Assembly: GCF_034424805.1 (NCBI RefSeq)
Contig: NZ_JAXOUF010000004.1
Location: forward strand, 186,001 to 250,000
Source: Labrys sedimenti
GTDB lineage: Bacteria; Pseudomonadota; Alphaproteobacteria; Rhizobiales; Labraceae
DNA length: 64,000 bases
Direction: 5' to 3'
The notes beneath the pieces are model-generated. The model was not told the DNA's origin. It did not search any database and saw only the letters and a list, made by a program, of their open reading frames with translations. Position numbers and translations under genes: made by a program. Below are positions 51,358 through 59,274 of this stretch, one piece after another (position 1 is the stretch's first letter; each line of letters starts with the position of its first letter).

Positions 51358-52299
51358 CTAAGCGTGCGCGCCAGCGGCAAGCGTCGAGAGAGCCTGGGTA
51401 ATGCGGTCCATCGCAGCTTTCGCGCGTGATGCCGTCCCGCGGGCCCTCAGAAAACTGTGCGGCAGCCCTTCCTCCTCGTGCCAGGAGGCGGGGACGCCCT
51501 CGGCGCGCAGCCGGCTGCAATAGACCTCGCCATCGGAAGAAAGCGGGTCGCATTGGGCCGTAAAGACGAAGGTCGGCGGCAGGTGGCCGAAGCTGGGGCT
51601 GGCAAGTGGCGTGAAGCGTGGATCGGCGCTGCAATCGAGGCCGCCGGTGCGCACATCGCGATAATAGAGGACATCGCGGGTGGTCAACAGGGGCGCCTCG
51701 GCATGGGTCAGATAGGAGCCCTTGTCGACATCGGCCCCCAGCAGGGGATAGATTAGCGCCTGCCCGATCGGTCGCCGCCCCTCTCTGCCCACATGATCCG
51801 CCACGCAGGCGGCGAGATTGCCGCCGGCGGAATCGCCCGCCAGCACAACCGGGCGCTCGAGCCCGGCCGTCACCCAGCCATAGGCGGCAATGGCATCGTC
51901 CAGCGCTGCCGTTCCCCCATTTTCGGGCGCCAGGCGATAATCGACCGAGACGACCGTCAGGCCTGTCGCCGCGCAGAACTCGGCGCAGACGTCGTCATGG
52001 CTGTCGAGGCCTCCCAGCACGAAGCCGCCGCCATGGAAATAGAGGATCGTCGCACGATCATTGTGGCGTTCCGCCGAATAGATCCGGATCGGAATGACAT
52101 GGCTCGGCGTCTCCACAGCCGTGGTCTCGACCGCAATGCCGGGTGGACGGCCGGCATGAAAGGCCTGGGCCATCCGGTCATAGACCTCTCGGTTGCGCTC
52201 GATCGGCCAGTCGACCGCTTCAGGCGGATAGAAGGCATTCGTCCTGATAATGAAGTCCCAGGTTTCGGCGTCTATCAGTCGAGTGTAGTCCGGCGTCAT
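51358..52299 (-). CDS. Alpha/beta-hydrolase, HSL-type esterase
   Basis: 313 residues. Oxyanion motif FHGGGFVLGG, nucleophile Ser in GDSAGGNLA, Asp in CDPLSSDGEVY and His in LPHSFLR form the hormone-sensitive-lipase triad. Cytoplasmic carboxylesterase of unknown substrate. It lies in the same orientation as the transporter operon but after a palindromic repeat, and 45 bases upstream of the enolase-like gene, so these two probably form their own unit. Its start ATG 52299 has no good ribosome binding site. Confidence 0.88.
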   Translation of the reverse strand: MTPDYTRLIDAETWDFIIRTNAFYPPEAVDWPIERNREVYDRMAQAFHAGRPPGIAVETTAVETPSHVIPIRIYSAERHNDRATILYFHGGGFVLGGLDSHDDVCAEFCAATGLTVVSVDYRLAPENGGTAALDDAIAAYGWVTAGLERPVVLAGDSAGGNLAACVADHVGREGRRPIGQALIYPLLGADVDKGSYLTHAEAPLLTTRDVLYYRDVRTGGLDCSADPRFTPLASPSFGHLPPTFVFTAQCDPLSSDGEVYCSRLRAEGVPASWHEEEGLPHSFLRARGTASRAKAAMDRITQALSTLAAGAHA

Positions 52300-52348
52300 T
52301 ATCGGGTACCACAGGCAGACGTAAGCAGGATTCTCGTGAAGGGTCGAT

Positions 52349-52434
52349 CGTCATTGCGAGCATAGCGAAGCAATCCAGAGGTTATAAACACTGCGTCTGA
52401 AGCCCTGGATTGCTTCGCTACGCTCGCAAGGACG
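52349..52434. repeat. REP-like palindromic repeat
   Basis: CGTCATTGCGAGCATAGCGAAGCAATCCAG (given here only as positions 52349-52378; core ATTGCGAGC..AGCGAAGCAATCC) and its inverse at 52405-52434 agree at 28 of 30 bases around 26 bases. This core is a widespread dispersed palindrome in Hyphomicrobiales genomes as I recall. It may also stop transcription leaving the binding-protein gene at 52470. Confidence 0.75.
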
Positions 52435-52469
52435 GTCATTCATCGTTCAAGTCCAAGCGCCAGCCAGGA

Positions 52470-53366
52470 TCAAAGCAATCCCGCCTGCTTGAGGTAGGCC
52501 TTGGCGACATCCTCGATCGCCTTCTTGTGGACGTCGACTTCGCCGTTCAGCGCCTGCATGGTGGCGTCGTCCAGCTTGGCCGAAAGCGCCTCGAGCGTGG
52601 CTTTCAGGTCCGGATGGGCCTCGAGCGTGGCCTGCCTGACGACCGGCACCAGCGCATAGTTCGGGAAGAAACCCTTGTCGTCCTTGAGCAGGATCAGCTT
52701 CATGGCGGCGATGCGCCCATCGGTGGCGCCCACCGTGGCGACGTCGATGTCGCCGGCGGCAAGGGCGTTATAGACGAGCCCGATCTCCATCGGCCGCAGA
52801 TTGGCGCGCCCGGCCTTGAAGCCGTATTTCTTCTCCAGGCCAATCAGGCCGTCCTCGCGCTTGGGAAATTCCGCCGTAGCGCCGAGCAGGACCGGCTTGC
52901 CGTCCTTGTAAACGGCTGCGAGATCGGAAAAGGTCTTGAGCCCGTCCGTCTTGGCATTGCCCGGCCGGATCGCCAGCGCATAGGTGTTGTTGGCCTTCGA
53001 TGGCGCCAGCCAGACCAGCCCCTTGGCGCCATCCAGTTCCTTGACCCTGGCATAGGTCGCCTCGGGTGAGAGCGGCTCCGTCACCTTGTTGAAGGTTACC
53101 AGCGAGGTGCCCGTATATTCCCAATAGAGATCGACCTGGCCGTTCTCCAGGGCGGCACGCACGATGTTGGTGCCCATGCCGTCCTTCTTGGTGACGGCAT
53201 AGCCCTTGCTCTCCAGGAGCTGCCGGGTCATTTCGGCGAGCAGGAACTGCTCGGTGAAATCCTTGCCGCCAACGGTGAGCGTGGCGGCCGAGGCGTTGGC
53301 GCCCAACACGAAGGAGGCTGCGACGCATAAGGCGGCGATCGCGCGCTTCGGCAGAATGCTGATCAT
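52470..53366 (-). CDS. Glycine betaine/proline-type ABC binding protein, copy 1
   Basis: 298 residues, OpuAC family. Signal peptide MISILPKRAIAALCVAASFVLGANASA, then TLTVGGKDFTEQFLLAEMTRQLLESKGYAV, ENGQVDLYWEYTGTSLVTFNKVTEPL and a C-terminal ALSAKLDDATMQALNGEVDVHKKAIEDVAKAYLKQAGLL. YWEYTGT supplies the aromatic cage typical of binders of choline, betaine and related cations. It is a close paralogue of the next protein. ATG 53366 marks the signal peptide. Last gene of the importer operon. Confidence 0.92.
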   Translation of the reverse strand: MISILPKRAIAALCVAASFVLGANASAATLTVGGKDFTEQFLLAEMTRQLLESKGYAVTKKDGMGTNIVRAALENGQVDLYWEYTGTSLVTFNKVTEPLSPEATYARVKELDGAKGLVWLAPSKANNTYALAIRPGNAKTDGLKTFSDLAAVYKDGKPVLLGATAEFPKREDGLIGLEKKYGFKAGRANLRPMEIGLVYNALAAGDIDVATVGATDGRIAAMKLILLKDDKGFFPNYALVPVVRQATLEAHPDLKATLEALSAKLDDATMQALNGEVDVHKKAIEDVAKAYLKQAGLL

Positions 53367-53454
53367 GGTCTGTCCCCCTGCCGGGCGCCTCCGGACGGCG
53401 CTGGCGCGAAAATTCGGGAAGAATGGGCCAGCCCATCGGAGCCGGCCCACGGGC

Positions 53455-54360
53455 TCACTTCAAGCCGTTCTGGTTGAGGAAATCGGCGGCGACCACTTCG
53501 ACCGTCTTCTTGTCGACATCGACCTCGCCGTTCAGCTTCTGCATGGTGGCATCGTCGAGCTTGGCCGAGAGCGCCTCGAGGGTCGGCTTCAGGTCGGGAT
53601 GGGCGTCGAGCACGGTCTTGCGCACCACCGGCGTCAGGGCATAGTTGGGAAAGAAGCCCTTGTCGTCGGCAAGCACACGCAGCCCCAGCGCCGCGATCTG
53701 GCCATCGGTCGCCTGGGCTGAAATGACGTCGAGATCCTTGTTAGCGAGGGCGCGATAGGCGAGACCGAGATCCATCGGCTTGACGTTGGCGCGGCCGGCC
53801 TCGAAGTCATAGGTCTTCTGCAGGCCGAGCAGGCCGTCCTGGCGCTTGGGGAATTCGGCCGTGGTGCCCATCATCAACGCCGTTCCGGCCTTGTAGGCAG
53901 CCGCCATGTCGGAGACCGTCTTCAGCCCGTCCGTCTTCGGGTTGTCCTTGCGCACCACCATGGCATAGGTGTTGTTGGCCTTCGATGGCGCCAGCCAGAC
54001 CAGCCCCTTCTCGCCGTCGAGCTGCTTGACCCGATCATAGGTCTGCTGCGGCGAGAGCTTGTCCGTCACCTTGTTGAAGGTGACGAGGGAGGTGCCGGTA
54101 TATTCCCAATAAAGATCGACCTCGCCGTTCTCCAGGGCGGCGCGGACGATCTTGGTCCCCATGCCGTTCTTCTTGTCGATCGTGTAGCCCTTGCTGGTCA
54201 AAAGCTGCGTCGTCATCTCGGCGATGATCTGCTGCTCGGTGAAATCCTTGCCGCCGACCGTGAGATTGGCGGCCAGGGCCACGCCACCGGCCGCCGCCAG
54301 TACGGCAGCCGAAAACACGCCCGAACACACGCTCCTGCTCAGTTTCTTCAGCATTGTCAT
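53455..54360 (-). CDS. Glycine betaine/proline-type ABC binding protein, copy 2
   Basis: 301 residues, OpuAC family. Signal peptide to about VALAA, then NLTVGGKDFTEQQIIAEMTTQLLTSKGYTIDKKNGMGTKIVRAALENGEVDLYWEYTGTSLVTFNKVTDKL. By eye more than half of its residues equal those of copy 1, so the pair arose by tandem duplication. Differences lie mostly in the second lobe (MVVRKDNPKTDG; ANVKPMDLGLAYRALANKDLDVISAQATDG), which could shift specificity. ATG 54360 follows GAGGGAAAG. Confidence 0.92.
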   Translation of the reverse strand: MTMLKKLSRSVCSGVFSAAVLAAAGGVALAANLTVGGKDFTEQQIIAEMTTQLLTSKGYTIDKKNGMGTKIVRAALENGEVDLYWEYTGTSLVTFNKVTDKLSPQQTYDRVKQLDGEKGLVWLAPSKANNTYAMVVRKDNPKTDGLKTVSDMAAAYKAGTALMMGTTAEFPKRQDGLLGLQKTYDFEAGRANVKPMDLGLAYRALANKDLDVISAQATDGQIAALGLRVLADDKGFFPNYALTPVVRKTVLDAHPDLKPTLEALSAKLDDATMQKLNGEVDVDKKTVEVVAADFLNQNGLK

Positions 54361-54391
54361 CGTCTTTCCCTCTGTTGCTTGTTGCCGCTGT

Positions 54392-55153
54392 TCAGCGCAG
54401 CGGATTGATGCCTCGCGGGACGAGGTAATATTGCAGCCGGCCGACCAGGAAGTCGGTCAGCACGGCCAGGATCGCGGTGGGAATGGCACCGGCGAGCATC
54501 ATCGGCAACTCGTCGAGGGCGATGCCGGTGAAGATCAGCTCCCCCAGGCTGCCGGCCCCGATCAGGAAGGCGAGCGGGGCCGAGCCCACGCAGATCGCCA
54601 GCGCGGTGCGGATGCCACCGAAGATGACGAACAGCGAATTGGGCAATTCCACCCGCCACAGGGTTTGCAGTGGTGTCATGCCCATGCCGCGCGCCGCCTC
54701 CAGGAGATGGGGCGGAACCGCGCGCAAACCCGCATAGGTATTGCGCACGATCGGCAGCAAGGTCGCCGCCCATAGCCCGAACACGGACGGCAGGGTGCCG
54801 ATGCCGAGCCAGGTCATCGACAGGGCGAGGATGGCGAGCGTCGGGATCGTGCTGCCCAGATTGAAGACCTGCATCACGAATTCGGAAAAGCGCCGGAAGG
54901 CCGGCCGCGACAGCAGGATGCCCACGGGAACGGCGGTGAGGATGGCGAGCCCGCCCGCCCAGGCCACCAGCTCGATATGCTGCACGCTCAGATAGGTGAT
55001 ATCGTCCCAATAGCCGAGGATCTCGCCCGCCATGCCGCTGAGCCACAGCCACAGACAGATGGCGAGCAGCACCGCCCACATCGCGAGTGGTACCCAGAGG
55101 TGCGAGCGCCCCCTGCCCTCGCCGGTTGCGACGGCTGCTGCGGACCCGCTCAT
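54392..55153 (-). CDS. Glycine betaine/proline-type ABC permease 1
   Basis: 253 residues with about six TM segments and the OpuB/ProW EAA block PPHLLEAARGMGMTPLQTLWRVELPNSLFVIFGGIRTALAICVGSAPLAFLIGAGSLGELI. The first helix is LAMWAVLLAICLWLWLSG. It overlaps the ATPase stop by 4 bases. It forms the channel together with permease 2, as in OpuCB/OpuCD or OsmW/OsmY systems. Confidence 0.92.
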   Translation of the reverse strand: MSGSAAAVATGEGRGRSHLWVPLAMWAVLLAICLWLWLSGMAGEILGYWDDITYLSVQHIELVAWAGGLAILTAVPVGILLSRPAFRRFSEFVMQVFNLGSTIPTLAILALSMTWLGIGTLPSVFGLWAATLLPIVRNTYAGLRAVPPHLLEAARGMGMTPLQTLWRVELPNSLFVIFGGIRTALAICVGSAPLAFLIGAGSLGELIFTGIALDELPMMLAGAIPTAILAVLTDFLVGRLQYYLVPRGINPLR

Positions 55154-56268
55154 CCCATTTCTCCGGCATGGCTGAGGCTGGCGACGATCGAGCGATAGGT
55201 CAGGACCCCCTTGAGCCGTCCGGCCTCGTCCACGCAGGGCAGCACAGGCATGTCCTGGGCGAACATCGAAGCCACCGCATTGCGCAAGTCTGAATGGAGC
55301 GCAGCCGTGGTCTCGACTGGCCGCGCATGGTCACCGACAGTCCCGCTCGCAGTCTTGGCGCGGTCGAGCGCGAGCAGGCCTTCGGGCTTGCCGTCCGCCG
55401 CAACCATGATGATGGCGTGCTGCCCGGAAGCCTGCATCTTCTCGAGCGCCAGCGCGATCGGATCCTCGGCCCGCACCGCATCGAACTCCCCAGCCATCGC
55501 CTCCCCGGCCGTGACGAGCCGCAGGCGCTTGAGGGCGCGGTCGGAGCCGAGGAAATTCTCGATGAAGGCATTGGCAGGCCTGGCCAGCAGCGCGTCGGGG
55601 CTGGCATATTGTTCCAGGCGCCCGCTGCGGAAGATGGCGATCTTATCGGCCATCTTCACCGCCTCGTCGAGATCGTGCGAGACGAAGATGATGGTCTTGC
55701 GGATCGCCTGCTGCATCTTCAGGAATTCATCCTGGATCACCTCGCGGTTGATCGGGTCGATCGCGCCGAAGGGCTCGTCCATCAACATGACAGGCGGATC
55801 GGCGGCGAGCGCGCGCAGCACGCCGACGCGCTGCTGCTGGCCGCCGGACAGTTCGCGCGGATAGCGGTTGAGGAAAAGATCGGGCTGCATGCCCACCAGT
55901 TCGAGCAATTCGCCCGCCCGGGCACGCGACTTCCGGCGGTCCCAGCCCAGCAGATCGGGCACCACGCAGATGTTCTCGCAGATGGTCTTGTTGGGAAACA
56001 GGCCGATCTGCTGGATGACGTAACCGATCGAACGGCGGAGCTGGATCGGATCGATCGCGCCGGTATCCTTGCCGTCGATATAGACCTTGCCGCTGGTGGG
56101 CTGGATCAGGCGGTTGATCATCTTCATGGTCGTGGTCTTGCCGCAGCCCGACGGCCCCACCAGCACGCAGATCTCCCCCGCCGGCAAATCGAGATTGATG
56201 TCGTCCACGGCGACGAAGGGCTTGCCCGCGGTTTCGAAGGTCTTGGTGAGATGTTCGAGACGGATCAT
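55150..56268 (-). CDS. Glycine betaine/proline-type ABC ATPase with CBS domains
   Basis: 372 residues. Walker A GPSGCGKTTTMKMINRL, signature LSGGQQQR, Walker B VMLMDEPFGAIDP, switch VSHDLDEAVKMADKIAIF. C-terminal tandem CBS region at about 255-370 (AEDPIALALEKMQASGQHAIIMVAADGKPEGLL; HSDLRNAVASMFAQDMPVLPCVDEAGRLKGVLTYRSI), which in OpuA senses ionic strength. ATG 56268 overlaps the permease 2 stop by 4 bases; the frame to 56310 was discarded. Confidence 0.93.
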   Translation of the reverse strand: MIRLEHLTKTFETAGKPFVAVDDINLDLPAGEICVLVGPSGCGKTTTMKMINRLIQPTSGKVYIDGKDTGAIDPIQLRRSIGYVIQQIGLFPNKTICENICVVPDLLGWDRRKSRARAGELLELVGMQPDLFLNRYPRELSGGQQQRVGVLRALAADPPVMLMDEPFGAIDPINREVIQDEFLKMQQAIRKTIIFVSHDLDEAVKMADKIAIFRSGRLEQYASPDALLARPANAFIENFLGSDRALKRLRLVTAGEAMAGEFDAVRAEDPIALALEKMQASGQHAIIMVAADGKPEGLLALDRAKTASGTVGDHARPVETTAALHSDLRNAVASMFAQDMPVLPCVDEAGRLKGVLTYRSIVASLSHAGEMG

Positions 56269-56930
56269 CGGCTCGCTCCGCCCTTGATGCCCTTGGAAGT
56301 CAGCAGCCACTGCACCAGAGCGAGAAGCAGGTCTGCGGCGATCGCCAGAAGAGACACGGCCAAGGCCCCCGTGATCAGCTGCCGCGGATCGGACTGGCTG
56401 ATGCCGCGCGAGATGAAGGTGCCGAGCCCGCCGGCGCCGATATAGGCGGCGATGGCGGTCACCCCGATGTTCATCACCACGGCGGTGCGCACGCCCGCCA
56501 TGATCACCGGCACGGCCAGGGGGATCTCGACCTGGCGCAGCCGCTGGACCGTGCTCATGCCCATGCCCGTGGCCGCTTCCCTAAGGGCCGGATCGACATT
56601 GGCGATGGCGGTATAGGTGTTGCGGATGATCGGAAGCTGCGAATAGAGGATCACGGCGATCACCGCCGGCACATAGCCGATGCCGTGGCCAAGAGGCGAA
56701 AGCAGCGGAATCATCAGCCCGAACAGCGCTATGGACGGCACGGTGATCATGATCGAGGCGAGGTAGAGCACCGCATCGGCCGCGGTTTTGGACTGGGTGA
56801 TCGCAATGCCGATCGGCACCGCCGTGGCGATGGCGATGCTCACCGCCACGAAGACGATGGAAATGTGCTCGAGTGCCCTGGCACCGATCACATGTAGATT
56901 GTCGGAGATGAAGGTCAGGATTTCCATCAT
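56265..56930 (-). CDS. Glycine betaine/proline-type ABC permease 2
   Basis: 221 residues. Hydrophobic helices and the EAA block DPALREAATGMGMSTVQRLRQVEIPLAVPVIMAGVRTAVVMNIGVTAIAAYIGAGGLGTFI, as in OpuCB/OsmY. ATG 56930 (or 56927) begins MMEILTFISDNLHVIGARALEHISIV; a longer frame adds an arginine-rich head that is unlikely. It follows the isochorismatase-like gene by 56 bases in the same direction, so M24, isochorismatase and transporter may be one transcript. Confidence 0.92.
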   Translation of the reverse strand: MMEILTFISDNLHVIGARALEHISIVFVAVSIAIATAVPIGIAITQSKTAADAVLYLASIMITVPSIALFGLMIPLLSPLGHGIGYVPAVIAVILYSQLPIIRNTYTAIANVDPALREAATGMGMSTVQRLRQVEIPLAVPVIMAGVRTAVVMNIGVTAIAAYIGAGGLGTFISRGISQSDPRQLITGALAVSLLAIAADLLLALVQWLLTSKGIKGGASR

Positions 56931-56986
56931 GCCGATGCGCCGCGATCCTCGTCTTGTCTTCGTCGTTCGAACCCGCAAACCATCCC

Positions 56987-57667
56987 TCACAGTCCCGCAT
57001 AGAGACCAGAGGCATTCTCATAGGTGAAACGCAGGGGCACCGAGCCCTGGACCTGCCAGGCCTCGACAGGCCCGCCCGCCATCAGGCGGCAGGCGTCGTC
57101 CGTCGACACCACCGCCCCGCCATAGAGCCGGTTCGCCAGGTTGAGGATGGCGGTCTGGTGCATCGCGGTGCTCGCGGTACCGCAGGCATCCTTGACCAGC
57201 AGCACGTGGAAGCCGAGGGCCACGGCATCCTTGACCGTCGCATCGACGCAGGCCTCGGTCCACACCCCCGCGATCGCCAGCCATTCGATGCCCTTGCGCC
57301 GAAGTTCTTCCGCCGGCGAGGCAACGCCGAACAGGCTGGGTTCCGATTTGAAGATGACTGCCTCCCCTGGAGCCGGCGCCACCTCGGCGCAGATCGCGAT
57401 GTTGGGATCGTCCTTGTCGCTGAAAGCCGAGCGTCCGTCGGCCTGCATCGGATGGAACGGGCGGCCAGGCGCCGCCGGATCCACGACATAGGCGGCGTGA
57501 TAGAGCGGCATGCCATGCCGGCGTGCCGCATCCTGCAGGCGGCGCGCCTGCGCCAAGACGCCGGCATAGCCTTCGACCAGATAGCGCGGATCGGCCCGAT
57601 GCTCCTCCTGGAGATCGATGAAGATGGCCGCCATCTTGCCGGTGTCGATGCGAAGCGTCCGTTTCAC
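56987..57667 (-). CDS. Isochorismatase-family cysteine hydrolase
   Basis: 226 residues. Triad candidates: Asp in IFIDLQEEH, Lys in VIFKSEPSLFG, and the nucleophile Cys in GVWTEACVDATVKDAVALGFHVLLVKDACG. The cis-peptide region IAGVWTEAC is standard for the family. It hydrolyses an amide or similar bond; the substrate is unknown. The start is a GTG at 57667, one base after the M24 stop, with GGAAGGACAG upstream. That coupling suggests M24 and this enzyme act in sequence. Near relatives act on N-carbamoyl compounds or nicotinamide. Confidence 0.84.
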   Translation of the reverse strand: MKRTLRIDTGKMAAIFIDLQEEHRADPRYLVEGYAGVLAQARRLQDAARRHGMPLYHAAYVVDPAAPGRPFHPMQADGRSAFSDKDDPNIAICAEVAPAPGEAVIFKSEPSLFGVASPAEELRRKGIEWLAIAGVWTEACVDATVKDAVALGFHVLLVKDACGTASTAMHQTAILNLANRLYGGAVVSTDDACRLMAGGPVEAWQVQGSVPLRFTYENASGLYAGL

Positions 57668-57668
57668 G

Positions 57669-58973
57669 TCAGATCTGTCCTTCCAGGAATTCGTCTTCAT
57701 AGGGAAAGCGCGACAGCAGCTCCGTGCCGGTCTCGGTGATCAGGATCTCGTCTTCGAGCTTGACGCCTTCGCGCCCGCCCTTCTCGCCGATATAGCTTTC
57801 CACCGAGACGACCATGCCCGGCACCAGGTGCCCGTCGCGGCCATAGGTCTCGTAATCGATCGAATGAGCGATGAACGGTGTCTCCCCATGCATGCCCACG
57901 CCGTGCATCACCGAGGTGTAGCGCTGGTCGACGAAGCGCTCGGGGATCTTCCAGGCCTTTTCGGCGATCTCGCGGAACGCCATGCCCGGCTTCACGATGC
58001 CGATATTGTGCTGCACCTGGTCGTAGGACATCCGGTACAGCATCTTCTGATAGGTCGTCGGCTTGCCCGGCCCACAGCGGAATGTGCGGGAGAAATCGGA
58101 ATAATAGCCGTAGCAGCCAATGGTGTCGGTATCGAGGGCCACCAATTCGCCCGGGCGGATCTTGCGCCCGCTCGCCTCGTTGAACCAGGGATTGGTGCGC
58201 TGGCCCGAGCTCAGCAGGCGGGTCTCGATGAATTCGCCGCCCTGCCGGATCACCTCGTGATACATGATGGCGAAGAGCTCGTTTTCCGAAACGCCCGGCT
58301 TGATCGCCTCCCGGACCGAGGCAACGGCCGCTTCGGCGCCGGCCATCGAAACCTGAAGGCACTTGACCTCCTCCGGCGTCTTGACGGCCCGCACCGCCAG
58401 GATCTCGCCCTGGCAATCCCTGACGTCGCAACCGCGCTTTTGCAGAGCCAGCGCCTGCAGATGGCTGCAGCGGTCGAGGCCGAGCTTCATCGACCCGCCG
58501 CCATGGGTTCGCAGAAGCTCGGCGATCTCGTCGGCGAAAGGCCCGGCCGTCTCGTCGTCCCGGCCCGAGACCGACGACCACACGAGCTTGGAGGGCCTGG
58601 CCTCGTCGACCGTGTCGAGCACCATCGAGACATGATAGCTCTGCGGATATTCGAACAGGACGATCGGCCCCTGCGTGGGGACGAAGAAATAGCGCGTGGA
58701 GTTGCGCAGGAAGTAGCCGAACATGTTGCGCGAGCCGGTGGCATAGCGCTGGTTGTAGGGGTCGAACAGCACGACCGCGCCATAGCCCGCCTCGGCCATC
58801 CATCGGCGCAGCCGGGCAAGACGCCCCTTACGCAGGGCGTCGGCATCGATGAAGGAAGGCTCGGTATCGGAAAGCCACATGCCACCGGCCGGATCCGCGG
58901 CCGCCGGATGGCGCATGCGATCCTTGAAGTCGACATCCTCGACACGATCCGGATCGAAAACCACAATGCTCAT
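57669..58973 (-). CDS. M24-family metalloprotein, DddP-like
   Basis: 434 residues of pita-bread fold. Metal ligands by alignment: D281, D283 (LDTDTIG), D293 (YSDFSRT), H357 (VMHGVG), E392 (VESYIGE) and E407 (KLEDEI). The spacing is exactly that of the DMSP lyase DddP as I recall it (295, 297, 307, 371, 406, 421; constant offset 14). Other DddP-like blocks are ETRLLSSGQRTNPWFNEASGR and LITETGTELLSRFPYEDEF. The position of the DddP catalytic Asp377 is G363 here (HGVGMHGE), so lyase activity is doubtful. It could be an ectoine- or creatine-hydrolase-like enzyme. First gene before the isochorismatase and betaine importer genes. Confidence 0.83.
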   Translation of the reverse strand: MSIVVFDPDRVEDVDFKDRMRHPAAADPAGGMWLSDTEPSFIDADALRKGRLARLRRWMAEAGYGAVVLFDPYNQRYATGSRNMFGYFLRNSTRYFFVPTQGPIVLFEYPQSYHVSMVLDTVDEARPSKLVWSSVSGRDDETAGPFADEIAELLRTHGGGSMKLGLDRCSHLQALALQKRGCDVRDCQGEILAVRAVKTPEEVKCLQVSMAGAEAAVASVREAIKPGVSENELFAIMYHEVIRQGGEFIETRLLSSGQRTNPWFNEASGRKIRPGELVALDTDTIGCYGYYSDFSRTFRCGPGKPTTYQKMLYRMSYDQVQHNIGIVKPGMAFREIAEKAWKIPERFVDQRYTSVMHGVGMHGETPFIAHSIDYETYGRDGHLVPGMVVSVESYIGEKGGREGVKLEDEILITETGTELLSRFPYEDEFLEGQI

Positions 58974-59119
58974 GAACGTTCTCCTGTCCATGAACAGTGG
59001 CCAACCCGTGCGCGCGGCGTTTGCCCGCTTTCCGCGAAAACTATGCGCGATTCCGCTGAACGACCTTTTGTGACCTTTCTCCTCATGCCCGGCAGGGCAA
59101 ACGCATATGGACCAATATC

Positions 59120-59253
59120 GTCATCCCGGACGCGATGCGGCACGCAGTGACGCTTCGCAGATCCGGGACCGTCCTCCAAATGAGGCACCTTTCCCGTCTC
59201 GCGGTCCCGTATCTGCGACGCAGCATTCCATGCTGCATCGCGCACGGGATGAC
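59120..59253. repeat. REP-like palindromic element
   Basis: Left arm 59120-59171 begins GTCATCCCGGACGCGATG and the right arm 59201-59253 ends CGCACGGGATGAC. The arms are imperfect inverse copies that also share TCGCAGAT-CGGGACCG. This is the common 'GTCATCCCGGACGC' dispersed palindrome of Hyphomicrobiales as I recall it. It lies between the AraC-type regulator's 3' end and the M24 start. It may terminate the regulator's transcript. The rest of 58974-59274 shows no gene. Confidence 0.7.
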
Positions 59254-59274
59254 ATGAAAGCTCGGATTGCCCTC

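Noticed and set aside
57669..58973. Calling the M24 protein a DMSP lyase (dddP)
   Set aside because: Metal ligands fit but the residue equivalent to the DddP catalytic aspartate is glycine, so the name would overstate the evidence.
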